Below, in pieces: positions 12,030-23,220 of a stretch of 64,000 nt of DNA (positions are counted from its first letter, which is position 1; every line of letters starts with the position of its first letter). The notes beneath the pieces were generated by a model that had not been told where the DNA came from, did no database searches, and saw only the letters and a list, made by a program, of their open reading frames with translations. The position numbers and the translations under genes were made by a program. This DNA is from Agrocybe praecox (taxonomy: Eukaryota; Basidiomycota; Agaricomycetes; Agaricales; Agrocybaceae), in contig OZ024848.1 in NCBI GenBank assembly GCA_964017145.1, positions 694,501 through 758,500 on the forward strand. The letters are read 5' to 3'.

Positions 12030-13400
12030 GCAGGGCGCCAACAATGCTTTATGAGCAGAAAATGACAAGCTCCAGCAAGAGGTTGATGGCCTTCAACTCA
12101 AGCTTCATCTCAAGAGGACAAAGACCAGTTCTGTTGCTGCGGCAAAGCTTGGTAAAATTCTTAATGAATCTCTAGCAATAGCCAGTGACAACCTATCACC
12201 TCTACTGAAAACAGAAATCAATAAATTGACCCAGACCTTTCTTGCATTTGAGAGCCTCTGGGTGGCCATGCATGATTTCAATTGTACCCTTCCATCATAT
12301 AAACCCTATTCTATTGAGCGCTACAAGCTGAACACAAACAATGAGAAGCTTGGAGTTACTGCTGAGCTCAATGCTTATATCCATGTCAAGTTTCATCTCA
12401 TGATGCATGAAAATAACTCTGAAATATCTTCAGTGTTCATTACTTTTGTGAGTTATAGCATACTGTTTATTCTCTATCCATTCCTCTACTTATAAGCCCT
12501 TTATTGTCCTTTTTATTGGTACTGCACCATTATGAGCACTGCTCAGTTATCCACTATCAAGGTCCTCAAGTCTCAAGTTGGCCAAATTTTTCATCTTATA
12601 CTTGCAACAATGTCTGTTGACCTCAAGCTTCACCACACAGCTCCTCAAATTATTGAGCTTTTTGGTATTACAGTCAAACATGTTGATCTAATCACATGCT
12701 TAGTGTTGTACTCTGTATTCCCACCAATCTTCCACAAGGATAGCAATACTGAGAATCCCCAGGGACTGTTCCAGAGTGATCACCTCTTCTAGGTAAGATA
12801 ATAACACAGAACTTCATAACATTTGGACTTTTACTGATTGTATTTTGTTACAAATTGTGTGATGTGTTTGCTTTGGCACAAATGTGATCATACAGATCAA
12901 TGTGACGACCTGCAAGGCAGGTGCCAGAAGCACCTACATTTCCCCTGGGTTTGAACCAAGGGCAAATCCCTCATTTATCACAATGAACTGTACATATGTA
13001 TGTATATATTTCATTCTATTTTAGAATAAGCAATAATCTCATGCCTTTTAGCTACAGGGAAATTTTATTCTATCAGAAGACCCACACTTTGACAGCACTG
13101 AGAAAGGAGATGTGACTGAGATCCTTTACCATGAGGTGTATAATTACATTAAGTAGTTTTTGATTGAATCTGCACACTTGGACGACAATGTTGAATGGTA
13201 CCACGATCTATTCTATGCCTAGGACTGCAACATATTTGCCATAGATCTTTGCTTGATGAGCATTGATCTCAACGAAGATGCAACCCCTTGTCCATCTCCC
13301 ACTATTATTAGTGTAGGTGAGCAAATTCAATGTCAACTGAAACAAATGGCCATTGTATCAGCATCTGAATCTCAAGATCTTATCTGATCCAAAGCATCTA
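12030..13400 (+). pseudogene. Unrecognised decayed multi-exon gene
   Basis: The plus strand shows a run of coding-like blocks with splice-like borders. They are a coiled-coil block after TTGCAG at about 12035 (ENDKLQQEVDGLQLKLHLK), then LTQTFLAFESLWVAMHDF, then at 12532-12792 STIKVLKSQVGQIFHLI with NPQGLFQSDHLF, and after a possible intron GNFILSEDPHFDSTEKGDV (about 13060). Stops and frame changes interrupt it. I cannot name the family. Its style (Lys/Leu-rich helices, short introns) matches the remnant at 32075-33960, which might be the same or a related gene. Confidence 0.4.
12900..12985 (-). repeat. Possible tRNA-derived (SINE-like) fragment with a B-box
   Basis: On the minus strand GGTTCAAACCC, inside a small CTTGG/CCAGG-type stem, fits a Pol III B-box or T-arm. 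No convincing A-box is seen upstream, so this is only a possible SINE relic. Confidence 0.3.
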
Positions 13401-13595
13401 GCAACAACAACAACAATATCTATGCATCTGACCCATCTCCTAGTGTAAGCCATAACATTTGTTGCGACCAATGATATATCAAAACTAATAATAATTTTAT
13501 CTCTAACTATTTATAAATGACACCCTGTGAGCCAACTGACATGGCCCCATCTTTGCCTGTATCACAGTCATAGCAGTCACATTTCTATATGAATA

Positions 13596-14430
13596 TTGGT
13601 AGCTGCCCAGCACTATGATACATCCAGAATGGTACTGCCCAGGCCTGGTAGTTGCCAGACCCCTCTATTTCACTGCCCATATGGCTGACTGGTCATGTGC
13701 TGTGACTGGTTGTTACTGATTGCATCAAAATACAAAGCATGACTTTTTGCTTGCCTCTATTTACACATTCAGGGTCTACTGCCACAATTTTATGGCCTCA
13801 AATACAAACAAATGATAAATAAGGCATAATTAGCCACCAACACACTCAAACAGCAAACAACTTGGAACTTAAGTAATGTCACACCCAAATACCTTAATAA
13901 AACAAGTGAACTTTGGACTTTGAGACTTTTTGGTAAAGGCCATCAACAAATAATGGCAACAAATAATGGCAACTAAGATAAGATCAAATAATATCAAATC
14001 TATTTTTAAAGCAGAGCTATTTTTAGAACACTTTACATATTTGGGTAGATCAAGCCTAAAATAGTATGGGACACATTTTTTGATGATTTTAAAATTTATA
14101 TTTAGCATGTTATAATATTTTAATCTTTTATTTTGATCTGTATTCTGTTTTCTATGGATATTTTGTGTTTTGTGGCTGAACTGTTGATGGTTATGTAATA
14201 AAAATATTTTGCATAATCCTTGAATTTTTCTCTACAACTTTGATTTTTGGTGGCTGTGCACCAGATCACATGACTTTCATATGACTACAGCTCTAATTTT
14301 ATCCCAGGTGGCTGTGCACCCTATCACATGACTATCACATGATAATAGACATCTATATGAAGTTGGACTGGCAACTGCCATGCCTGGGAAGTACCATTCT
14401 AGATGTATCATAGTGTTGGGCAGATACCAA
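13596..14430. mobile_element. MITE, about 835 bp, second terminal-repeat type
   Basis: The ends are about 65-bp inverted repeats: TTGGTAGCTGCCCAGCAC at the left against TTGGTATCTGCCCAACAC at the right. The interior has the clan core (TGGCCTCAAATACAAACAA, GGACTTTGAGA, GGTGGCTGTGCA). Weaker pairing continues outward for about 20 bases, so the true ends may lie slightly outside these coordinates. No coding capacity. Confidence 0.75.
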
Positions 14431-15423
14431 TATATTATATATAAAAAGGACAGCTACAAGTGTGTATCATTCATTGCTCAAAGCTAGTACCCATCTTTGC
14501 CCTCTTGTCTGTAAGAATAGCATACATGATTTAAGCGCATCCACCTCGATGCTGAACATGGACTTGGGTAGACCAGTCAACAAGACTGTCAATCTACCTA
14601 TCAAAACTGCTATCATCCAACAGTGTTGTGTGAGTACCAGGAAAACAAAGGGAAAGCAGCAGGGCACTGGTAAAAAGACAGCTTAGTGTAGCATCATGTA
14701 TTTATATACTCAAGTTGATCATTGACAATTGGCAAATAATATTATTGTCTTCCCTCAACTATGTGTTATAATTAGACCTTCGGATTACATATGAAAATAA
14801 ATACTGTAAGGTATTTGCCCAAAATTGAATACAAAATCATTAACTTTAGGAAGGATACTACCGGGTACATATGTATCTACTTTTTGGAAGCCCTACTACT
14901 ATGGGACAACACCAATAGACTGCAACAGAGATGAAACTCAACTGGTCAGTAGTGACAGAAATGGTGCTATCTGATCTGGTGCCGTTCATACTGTATATAA
15001 GGTATAATAGATCAGTGATAAGTACAGGTTTCATCAAAATTATCTCATAGCTTAGTTCTTGAACAGGTCGCACGTTTGATTCCCATCTGTTCAGGTTCCA
15101 GTACTAATTATTATTTTTAATCTGGCCACATCAGCACATGGCTATTCAGATTTTCTCATTCCTGATCAGGCCTACTAAGTGAAGCCTGATTGGGTTTAGG
15201 TACATTCAGATCAGGTTTAGGCACCTTTAGATCACTATTATTTGAAACTGATCAAGCCTGATTTGATTACAAGTGCCTGGATGACCTGGACAGCATGATC
15301 ATGCTATTTGGCATTTTCCGACACATAATGCAGCCATCTTGCAACCAACTTTCACTAGCACCAAAGCTCAAGCTCTGCTCTTGCTAAATCCAAACACCTA
15401 CACAATCTATTTCTCTTTCTTTA
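14431..15423. other. About 1 kb with no supportable gene
   Basis: A short SINE-like signature lies near 15045-15090 (TAGCTTAGTTCTTGAAC, then GTTTGATTCCC). It is too degenerate to call. Confidence 0.4.
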
Positions 15424-15682
15424 ATGAATCCCTCTCAATCTGCACTGTCTGCTGGCAATGCCATGGCAGTGGATCCCCCTAACAACACTACCAAATCCAG
15501 GCAGCATCTACCCTGGAGGCTCTTTTGGCATATACCAGCAGTTCTTCATTCTTCTATTTTCACCAACTTCATTGTGAAGTATTTAAAAGAGAAAATCGAT
15601 AAGCTGCCATACAAAGTTCAGCATGAAATCATGAAATTTTATGTTTTGTTGGCAGACAGCACTGTAATCGAGAATCTAAAAT
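15424..15682 (+). pseudogene. 5' exon remnant of an unrecognised gene
   Basis: An ATG at 15424 opens MNPSQSALSAGNAMAVDPP, then LPWRLFWHIPAVLHSSIFTNF and YLKEKIDKLPYKVQHEIMKF. The frame looks coding but matches no family I know. It runs into a LINE fragment at about 15683 and then the Gypsy element. Confidence 0.35.
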
Positions 15683-16060
15683 GTGACAACTGCAGATGTT
15701 CACCTGTTGGCAATATCAAGGCTCACTCCTGCCCAGGAGGCAAAGGTTGGAGGGGCCCTCACGGAGATCGACTGTCATCTCCCTGAACTCACTGAGTCCT
15801 TTTTATCTGTCACAACAGAGGCTCAGCCTGGAAGGCAATTGCTGGACATATACAGTGATCGCTTCACATTTGAACCGTGCCCAACCAATGACAAGTCAGC
15901 ACAAGTGGTTCTCATCACTCTCAATCAGACTCTTTGTAAGCTGCAAGAGCAAGAAACCACAGTGTATTGTGCAACAGATGCTTTGGTACCGGTTGACATA
16001 TACTGTATTCTCTGTTGCACCTCCACAGGGCCAGGACAATGCAGCTGCATCATCTCTGTC
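15683..16060 (+). mobile_element. Internal fragment of a LINE ORF2 (linker to RNase H)
   Basis: The plus-strand frame reads LAISRLTPAQEAKVGGALTE, HLPELTESF, RFTFEPCPTND and QETTVYC. This is collinear with the region before and at the RNase H start of the LINE at 17436-19882, at clearly lower identity. It has no 3' tail and no 5' junction that I can define. Confidence 0.75.
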
Positions 16061-16098
16061 ACCCCTTCAATTTTGAAGACTTTCACCCTTGCAGCATG

Positions 16099-16103
16099 GC
16101 CTA
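16099..16103. repeat. Target-site duplication of the Gypsy element (left)
   Basis: GCCTA here and at 32070-32074 directly flank the two LTRs. Joining the flanks rebuilds an open frame (LAAWPTCPLTVDDAEENS). Confidence 0.9.
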
Positions 16104-16537
16104 TGTGACGCTAGGCTGTTCTGGACTTCGAGGCATCGAGGTGCGCGATGGGAGAAGTTGTGAGTAAGGTGCGAGTGAGCGTGACGTTCGTCGGAGCGTC
16201 ACGGTCAGACTGTTGTGACTCTTCAGCTAGAGGCTCTGTCACCCCGAGCGGGAGAGCAGATGACAGGGTGCTCAGCCAGCAAGGGTAGAGTACGACTCTC
16301 TGAGCCTTCAGGGATCGCAGAGGAGTCGGCAAGAAGTAAGTTACATTATTTGATAATAGCTACCAGACATTATATGTACAGGTCAATATGATTATCTAAT
16401 AATAATACATTAAGCGGGCGCGGGCCGAAAGAGATAAGATAAGATAATAACGGCCCGTGCAAGGTTTGAAAATAAAAGAAAACTAAAGCGACAAGAAACA
16501 AGATACCGCGGACGAATATATATACTATCCCGTCACA
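16104..16537 (-). repeat. 3' LTR of the Gypsy element
   Basis: Starts TGTGACG on both strands and is 434 bp long. Read on the minus strand it has a TATATATA box very near its 5' end. It differs from the 5' LTR at three sites. Confidence 0.95.
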
Positions 16538-16541
16538 GAGC

Positions 16542-16556
16542 CCCCCCGTCCGCAGA
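16542..16556 (-). promoter_or_regulatory. Polypurine tract (plus-strand primer) next to the 3' LTR
   Basis: The minus strand reads GCGGACGGGGGGG a few bases before the LTR start, the expected site for second-strand priming. Confidence 0.7.
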
Positions 16557-17424
16557 ATTTTGTTACAGAGCACGCCTTCCTCGCCGAGTATGTAGACGAG
16601 CAACAAGGGGTTCAGTGATTCCAAGACGCTGCGCAAGCGACGGAGTCTGGCGCACCACTTCGTTCGTTGAGAGAGGTGATGACCCGCCCAATCCATGTGA
16701 GTAACCAGCATCCGGACTCCACAAATTAACTACTCCAGACCCCGTTGCTGAGCACCATTCCTGAGTAGACACAAAATCACAACGAATAGTGGTTCCTCCT
16801 GCAGTTTGACGGTTCTCGACCAATCCACGAAATGTAGCTGCTTGACGGGCTTGATTAAATCCTAACCAGAATACTTGCTGTCCCGCTTCGTTGGTGCGTA
16901 TCAAGCGCTTGACTTTGACACCCGGCATCATCGTAAGCACACTGGCAACCCAAGCCACAACCTGTTCCCAGGTGTGGTACACGGGAAGATTCCAGATAAT
17001 GAGGAAGCATGTGAAGCCTTGGGTGCTGATGGTAGTGAGAACAGGGACCGTTGATTGAGCTGGGACGGGAAATAGGCCCGAAAGAGAAGAGGATGCGGGG
17101 GCGGAGACCAAAGAAGAGCCCGTCCCTGCTGCAGCAACAGCAGGATCGTAACGGATGATCATTGTACTTGGAAGAGCCTCTGCAGGGGTACTAGGAGGAG
17201 CATTCATTAGAACCGGTCCAACTCGCGAGAGCAAAGTAGGGGACGTGGTGACGGGAGTGGGCGCCATGGGAGAGGGAGATTTAGCGAGCGAGGGAAGGGA
17301 TGGAGAGCGGCTACGGGGTTCCTTCGAATTAAAACGTGAACGAGGTCTAACTGGCGACGCCGAACGAGAGCGTTGTAACCCGATGCGACGATGTGTTGGA
17401 GAAGGATTGTGGCGCAGACGGAGC

Positions 17425-17435
17425 GGACTGTAGTT
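17425..17435. repeat. Target-site duplication of nested LINE (left)
   Basis: GGACTGTAGTT here and at 19883-19893 flank the LINE. The copy lies next to the A-rich tail, as expected for target-primed insertion. Confidence 0.85.
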
Positions 17436-19882
17436 TTTTATTTATTTTTTATTTTTTTATTTTTTAAATCAAAGGACCGAAGTCCCACTTGTATTCCGGT
17501 GCGCGATTGCAGTCCGGTCCCTACGTTACATACATAAGCATGCTAAGCAAGATTTAATACTACGCTACGTCTGCGAGGGCGGGCAAAGGTCCGCCAAGAT
17601 TGTAGGCCGCCGTTAGGCGGTCAGAATGTTGCTGGTTCAACGGCGAGGCCACCGTCGCAAGCATTTAAGCATTGTGGTGGGCATCGAGCCCAACCCACAG
17701 TTCACACCCCGCCCAGTCCACAGTCCCCACCCCATCCAGTCTGCAGTCCCCTCACGTTCCAAGTCGCATCGCCGCTTCCGCTTAGCCTGGGTGCCCCTGA
17801 AGGGTCAGGCCGAAGCCCACAAACCAAGGTACCCACTAAAGGGCCCCGAACGCCCCCGCAGGGTCAGGACAAATCCCACAAGTCCGAGTACTAGGGCGAG
17901 CGCCATTGTAATGGCAAAGGATCCGAAGTCCGAGTAGAGCAAGTTCCGCGGTCCAGGAAGAACATGTTCCGCAGGCTGAGCCTTAGCCCAGCCTGCTTAT
18001 CCAACCCCTGCGGGTCGCTTGAACGCAAACACCGAGTCGTTGTCGTCCAAGAATTTAGTCAGATGCACCAGAAGATCTGGTGACCGACCGTCGTGCTCGC
18101 GTACATGTTTTGTGCACACTTGCAATATATGTGCGCGTGTTTGCAGGTGGTGGCCGCATTCACATGCATGGGATTCTTGAATGTTAAAGCGCTTGTAATA
18201 AGCACCAATAGGAGCGTGATTGAGGATGCATCTAAACATCCTCGCGACGTACGGTATATGTGCGTCTTTCACTTCGCGAAGCCAAGTACCTTCGTTGAGG
18301 TACGTCGGCTCGAGTAAATCCCCGGCGAGATTTTTGAGTGGCAAGAAACTATGCCCTCGGTAATTGGGGTCCCGGAAGAGAGTCTTCCAGTCCTCCTGTA
18401 CTGTTTTAGTGACGACTTTCCGTACACTATCGAGAGATGTAGCCAGGTGGTCCCTGACAGGTTCGACTTGAGCCCGACTGATGTCGTTGGCTTCTTGGTG
18501 TATCCTCCACTTCAGTTTCGAGGGAACCTGAATGAAGTCTACTTTGCATGCGGCGTCTTCTTCTAGCCACGGTTGAAGTGCTCGACAGATAGCCAAAGAA
18601 TGTCCTTGGCCACTATGGAGGGTAGGGTCCAGTGCTCGTTTGGCCGAGGCCATCGAGTCGGTGAAAATAACAATGCGTTCGCAATCGTCCTGCTGAGTGG
18701 CAAGGACAATCACTGATCGAATGGCAAAGAGTTCTGCGTCAGGTGCAGTGACTCGTCCGGCAGGATGCGATACGGTATGGATCTGTTCGTGTCCCCGGTA
18801 TAATAGGGCAGTCGAGACTGCCTGTCGTTGTACATCGTTTGGCACCGAAGTGTCGACCACACAATACACCGTAGTTTCTTGGTCTTGTGCTTCGCGGAGC
18901 ACTTGATTAAGACCGACGCGAACTGCGTCCGCCGACTCGTCATCAGTCGGGCATGGTTCAAAGGTGAAGCGGTTGTCGAATAAATCCAACATCCTGTTTC
19001 CAGGGCGAGCCTCTGTCGCGACAGGCAAGAATGACTCTGTGAGTTCAGGGAGATGACGGTCTATCTCCATGAGGGCTCCTCCGACCTTTGTTTTCTGGGC
19101 GGGGGTGAGCCTTGATATTGCCAACGGGTGAATGTCAGCCCGCTTGTGATGCTCCTCAGAGAGGAGCGACCTAAGCGGATGGGTGTCTGATAGTGTGGCT
19201 GCACGGTAGTTAGACCGGCCGCCTAGCTTCTTCAGATGGAGGTGGACAGGGATGAGGCCCGCAAGGGCCTCGACCCCACCTGTGGGGGAGGTGCGAAATG
19301 CACCTGTAATCCAAAGTGCCGCTTTACGCTGCATTTTGCGCAGGTCTTCGAGGGCTCCCTTGGACCGGGAACCTTCGAAATACCACAGACAATATCCGTA
19401 CGTTGCGATCGGTAAGACGCATGCACGGTACAATAATTGTTTCTCCTTGGGGTGGAGACCACGAGTTGAGCTTCCAAGCATCTTCATGGCTTTCACCGAT
19501 GAGAGGGACTTGGTAGAGTAGAATCGCACATGCTCTTTGAAAGTGAGCTTGTGATCAAAGAAGAATCCCAGATAGCGCCATACGCGCTTTGGGCGAAGAG
19601 GGGTGTCCCCTGTATAGGGGGCGTAGCCGAGGTCGAGGGGTGGTGGGTCGTAGTTGTGCGACCGGTCAAAGCAGGCGTATTCGGACTTGTTGTGTTCAAG
19701 TATAAGTCCGATGGCAGTGAAGAGTCGGAGGAGGACTGCATAAGCAGCCACGAGGGTTACCGTGTTCTCCTGGAGGGTTTTGGCCTGGGCAATGCATGTG
19801 CCGTCGTCCACGTATGACAGAAGTGATGTCTTTAGGGATATCTCTTCCATGTGGTATAGCTTCATCACTGGAGCAATGTAAG
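17436..19882 (-). mobile_element. 5'-truncated Tad-like LINE nested in the Gypsy third ORF
   Basis: The insert is 2447 bp. On the minus strand it starts inside RT, ends its ORF at 17997, has a 560-bp 3' UTR and finishes with an A-rich tail with interspersed T. An 11-bp duplication flanks it. The coding part has no stop, so the insertion is young. The first 577 bases of the 3' UTR side are nearly identical, in inverted orientation, to the insertion at 27540-28120. Confidence 0.95.
17997..19882 (-). CDS. LINE ORF2 C-terminal half: RT end, RNase H, zinc motif
   Basis: The frame enters from the host ORF and becomes LINE at about 19882. The RT catalytic box YVDD is at 19803-19818. It is followed by a FLGFFFDHKLTFKEH block and the thumb region ending in PVHLHLKKLGGR. 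An RNase H-like domain follows, with Asp in VDTSVPND, Glu in PDAELFAIRS and Asp in IFTDSMAS. Near the end is CECGHHLQTRAHILQVC, the CCHC motif common at the end of Tad-type ORF2. About 628 LINE residues are open with no stop. It lacks endonuclease and most of the RT fingers/palm, so it is not functional alone. Confidence 0.9.
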
Positions 19883-22029
19883 GACTGTAGTTCTTATCGA
19901 ACAAGCGAGAACGAGATGGGGAGTATGGGCGACGGTGAGGCAGACGAGAAGGCGCCCTTGGAGAATTTCGCCATGGGGCTGAATCGACTTCGCAACGCGG
20001 TAAAGAAGGCCTTCGAGTCCAGCGGGGCGAACGAGAGCGAGAGCGTCGAGGGAGTGGCGAAAGGTCTCTTATCGGACGTGAAGAGACTATACCCAGAGGT
20101 TTTCTCGAGTCTACTAAGCAATGGTTCGTAAGGGCCATTTGTCTAGGCCTCTGGTCTACGCCCCGAGTGTTGAAGTCTCTATTCCAGCGGGGTTGACGAG
20201 GGGGGGAGGCTTGACGGCGCGATGACGACAAAACCACAGGGTCAGAACGTTTACCTCTGTCGGTAGGGGCAGGGGTGCGGAATTGCGCAGAACTGCGAGG
20301 TAATCCTGTTCCTTGAATCGTTGAATGCCTCTCGTCTATCCGCATCGGAGAATCTTCTCGTACTCCCTTCTCGACGAAGCGAGGGTGAAGCTTCGGGCCG
20401 TTGTTGCCCAGGTCTATTTCACTTTCCCCATCGCTGCAGTCCATCCTATCCTCGTAGGTCGATCCTCGATCTCCAGTTGCTTCAGGATCAAAGATCCGTC
20501 CCTCATCCTTGACAGAAGGACGTTCATTCAAGTAAACCCATGAAGAGGCAACTCTGGGAACCAGGTCTTTGTTATTAACGCGTTCAAAGAAATCCCTTCG
20601 TGGTGCTGGCAGGCCAAAGATACTTGGGTCTGCTTTATATCCTTCAGGAACTGGTATTCTGTCCTCCACATGTAGGCGTCTAGCGTTAATCCGGTCATAG
20701 TATGTCCGGTAATGAGGCTCAATGGAGTAGTTCTTGCCCCGTCGTAACATGTAAGGTTCGTCCGAGTCCGTCTCCTCCGTCCAATTACTCCAAGACAGGT
20801 TCTTTTGTAGCATAACCACCGGGGGAGGGGGGTAACAAAGGTGACACAGCAAAGGATAAATCCAGCTTAATCGGGGCATGAGGGTCGACGTAACGGTCTT
20901 GATCCCAACCTTGAGTAGCAGGAGAAGATCGCAACCGATCCGACCTCATATAACGCTCAACTTTGGCCTCGTCAGCTACGCCCAAATCTTGCTGTAAAGT
21001 GCCCATAGTGTGACCAGATGAGAACGCTAGACGATCAACATGATCCGGCACCATGACTTCTCGCAGAACCGGGGTACCCTCGACAAAGCTACGATTTCAT
21101 TGGATTCGGGACGGCACTTTAGCTCGCGAGGTAGTAGAGTCGTGTTCATGGACGATATATCCAGGCACCCGGTGTTTCAAATACCATAGCCCCGTAACTT
21201 CGTCCGTTCCGTTGAGCCATAGTCCCATAAGTTGCTCATCTGCCACGACGACTTCGCGGAGGTTTTCGGACGGTGTTTCCGAGTTATTGGCCACTGCGGC
21301 AGCATAGCAACCCCAAGCCGACATATGTTTGATGCCCCGTTGAAAATACGCATAGCGATCCACTGCATCCTCGAAGCTGATGGTTTCTGATAATCCCTTC
21401 AGGTCCGCCAAGGAGGGGCCCATTGGCCTATTGTGCCAATCATTAGGTTGTAACCGTTCCATGGCCGCCCAGCTATCCATCATGTTGAAGAGGTACGAGA
21501 CGCGCCTTTCCAAGGCCTGTACATGGGACCATTGTATCCTTCCCCTTGCCGTATTCCCTTCGGATATCCAAACCTTGATGAACGATACGTGCTCGGGCCT
21601 GCTTCCATCTGATTTGCGCAATATGAAGGGTAGCCAGGGTTTGTTCGGATCGTAATGCTGAGGAGAGAGAGTGGGATCGAACCGTCCGAGATTCCCATCG
21701 TATCTCCTTGAACTAGGCGGTAATCTCAGCCCCAACATGGCTTCCTCATCTCTGACACCTGGATAGTATTCGCATCGGTTCGAATTTGGGGACCATAGTT
21801 CCCACATACTGGAAAAGGAGGACACTATGCGCGTAGTTAGGAGACGAAATGGAGGGAGGAAGAACAACATGGCGTCCTGTATCGCGGGTTTGAGCGCGTA
21901 TCCTGCTAAACTCCCTAGACGATCCACCGAGAACAGCTTCGCGCAACTCATCCTGAATTTCGCAACCTTCGTCGGGTATAGGTCAGCGAAGAACAACTCT
22001 ACCAGTCGGATCTCGATTACGATTCTCGC

Positions 22030-22260
22030 AGGCGCAGCTCAAGGCGCAACCTTGTTTAAATCAACGAGAGGGACGGGAGTGTTCCGAGCAGACAATTATT
22101 TCTCGAGGATGATTCGCGCAGGCGCAACCAGATTTGAATCTCCGAGAATGACGAAGAGGAACGGTATAAAGAATATCTCTCGAGGACGATTCGCGCAGGT
22201 GCAGCTCGAAGCGCAACCAAGTCTGAATCGCCGAGAGGGAGAGGATGGCAGAAGATGGTG
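22030..22260. repeat. Degenerate tandem repeat, about 3 units of 80-100 bp, in the pol-ORF3 spacer
   Basis: The blocks TTCGCGCAGGCGCAACCAGA and TCTCGAGGATGATTCGCGCA recur three times with variation between 22030 and 22260, inside the Gypsy element between the chromodomain end and ORF3. Confidence 0.7.
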
Positions 22261-22500
22261 GTATCTGAAAGGAAGAATTTGGCTCCGAACACTGGATCCC
22301 GTGGAATTGCTTAAGTAATACGTCGTTAGCCATCTAATTACGGATATAGTCGATAAGTTAATTTTAGGAGGCAGAATAAAAATAGAAATGAAGTAAAAAT
22401 AGAGAAAGGAAGTTAGTCAACAGCGCAGCGAATAGAGGGGAAATTGAGAAGGAAGTGTCGTTGTTAATGAAAATTCGTAGAGTTAGCATCGAGCCAAGGT

Positions 22501-23215
22501 TTAGTTGAGGTTATGAAGCGTCAAATATTCTCGTCGTAGTTCGGGGGAATTTCGTAGGTCGTACTCGGACACCCAAGAATCGTCAGCGGGACCATATCCG
22601 GTCCATCGAACTCTGTACATCCTGCGATTTCCTGTCTTTCTGTTAGTGAGCTTGTGTCCGAGTATAGCTTCAACTTCATATTCCGGTGATGCTAAGAATT
22701 CTCGGGTTGAAGGCAGAATTTCCCTTTCTCCCAACTCCTTGGGTGAGGGGTGGTACTTCTTTAGGTGACTAACATTGAATACTGGATGCATAGGGTAGGA
22801 GTCGGGTAACCTTAGCCGGAACACCACCGGGTTGATCTTTTCCAGTACCTCGAAAGGTCCGATGGTTCTTTGCACTAATTTCTTCCCGGTTCCTTTCGCG
22901 TCTACAAGTTTGAGAGTATGAGGATTTACGAGGACAAGATCTCCTACGCGAATGTCATTGACCGGTCTGCGCCCTTTATTATATGCTTTAGCCTGTTTCT
23001 CTTGCGCTAGAACCAGGGAATTTCTAGCTAGGGTCCGCACTTCCTCAATAGAACGAATAAACTCTTCGGCTCTCTGGCTAGGGAGAAAGGGTGTACCAGT
23101 GGGGTCCACCTCCTTTAATATCGAACTAGTAGATAACCTAGGGTTATAACCTAAAAGAAGGAAGTTCGGAGAGTAGGTGGTAGATGAATGGACCGCTGAA
23201 TTGTATGAGAAGGCT
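22501..23215 (-). CDS. Gypsy integrase C-terminus with chromodomain
   Basis: This is the end of the gag-pol polyprotein, separated from the rest by the 271-bp insert. It begins LAFSYNSAVHSSTTYSPNF, the usual sequence after the integrase Glu region. It then has VGDLVLVNPHTLKLVDAKGTG with GPFEVLEKINPVVFRLRLPD (the GPF/Y-type module) and HPVFNVSHLKKYHP. It ends with a chromodomain: YEVEAILGHKLTNRK, YRVRWTGYGPADDSWV. Chromodomains at this place direct integration toward marked chromatin in chromoviruses. The frame is open to the stop at 22501. Confidence 0.9.
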
Positions 23216-23220
23216 AATAC
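23216..23220. repeat. 5-bp target duplication AATAC (left)
   Basis: AATAC also occurs at 23492-23496. Removing the insert and one copy restores AEWLSVLAFSYNSAVHSS across the integrase. Confidence 0.9.

Larger units (their letters stand above)
16563..21996 (-). pseudogene. Gypsy third ORF: RS-rich protein with a C-terminal RRM-like domain, interrupted
   Basis: A frame opens near 21996. A conserved-looking block (WELWSPNSNRCEYYPGVRDE, then DAVDRYAYFQRGIKHM and LMGLWLNGTDEVTGLWYL) runs to a TGA at 21097-21099 and continues in the same frame to about 20825. There a one-base shift in a G-run moves it to the frame with NWTEETDSDEPYMLRRGKN, followed by many RS/SR dipeptides. A LINE (17436-19882) splits the RS region. 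The rest (SPLRLRHNPSPTHRR, RSRSASPVRPRS) leads to an RRM-like domain (FTCFLIIWNLPVYHT, then KVKRLIRTNEAGQQVFWLGF) at about 16780-17010. Reconstructed length is about 990 residues. I recall unnamed agaricomycete proteins resembling the N-terminal block but cannot name a domain. An RNA-handling role is inference. Confidence 0.7.

Noticed and set aside
17626..17937. 103-residue frame present identically at 27621-27932
   Set aside because: It is antisense within the LINE 3' UTR. Identity comes from the recent LINE duplication, not selection.
19796..20131. Plus-strand 111-residue frame
   Set aside because: Antisense to the RS-rich Gypsy ORF3 and LINE junction; composition mirrors the minus-strand frame.
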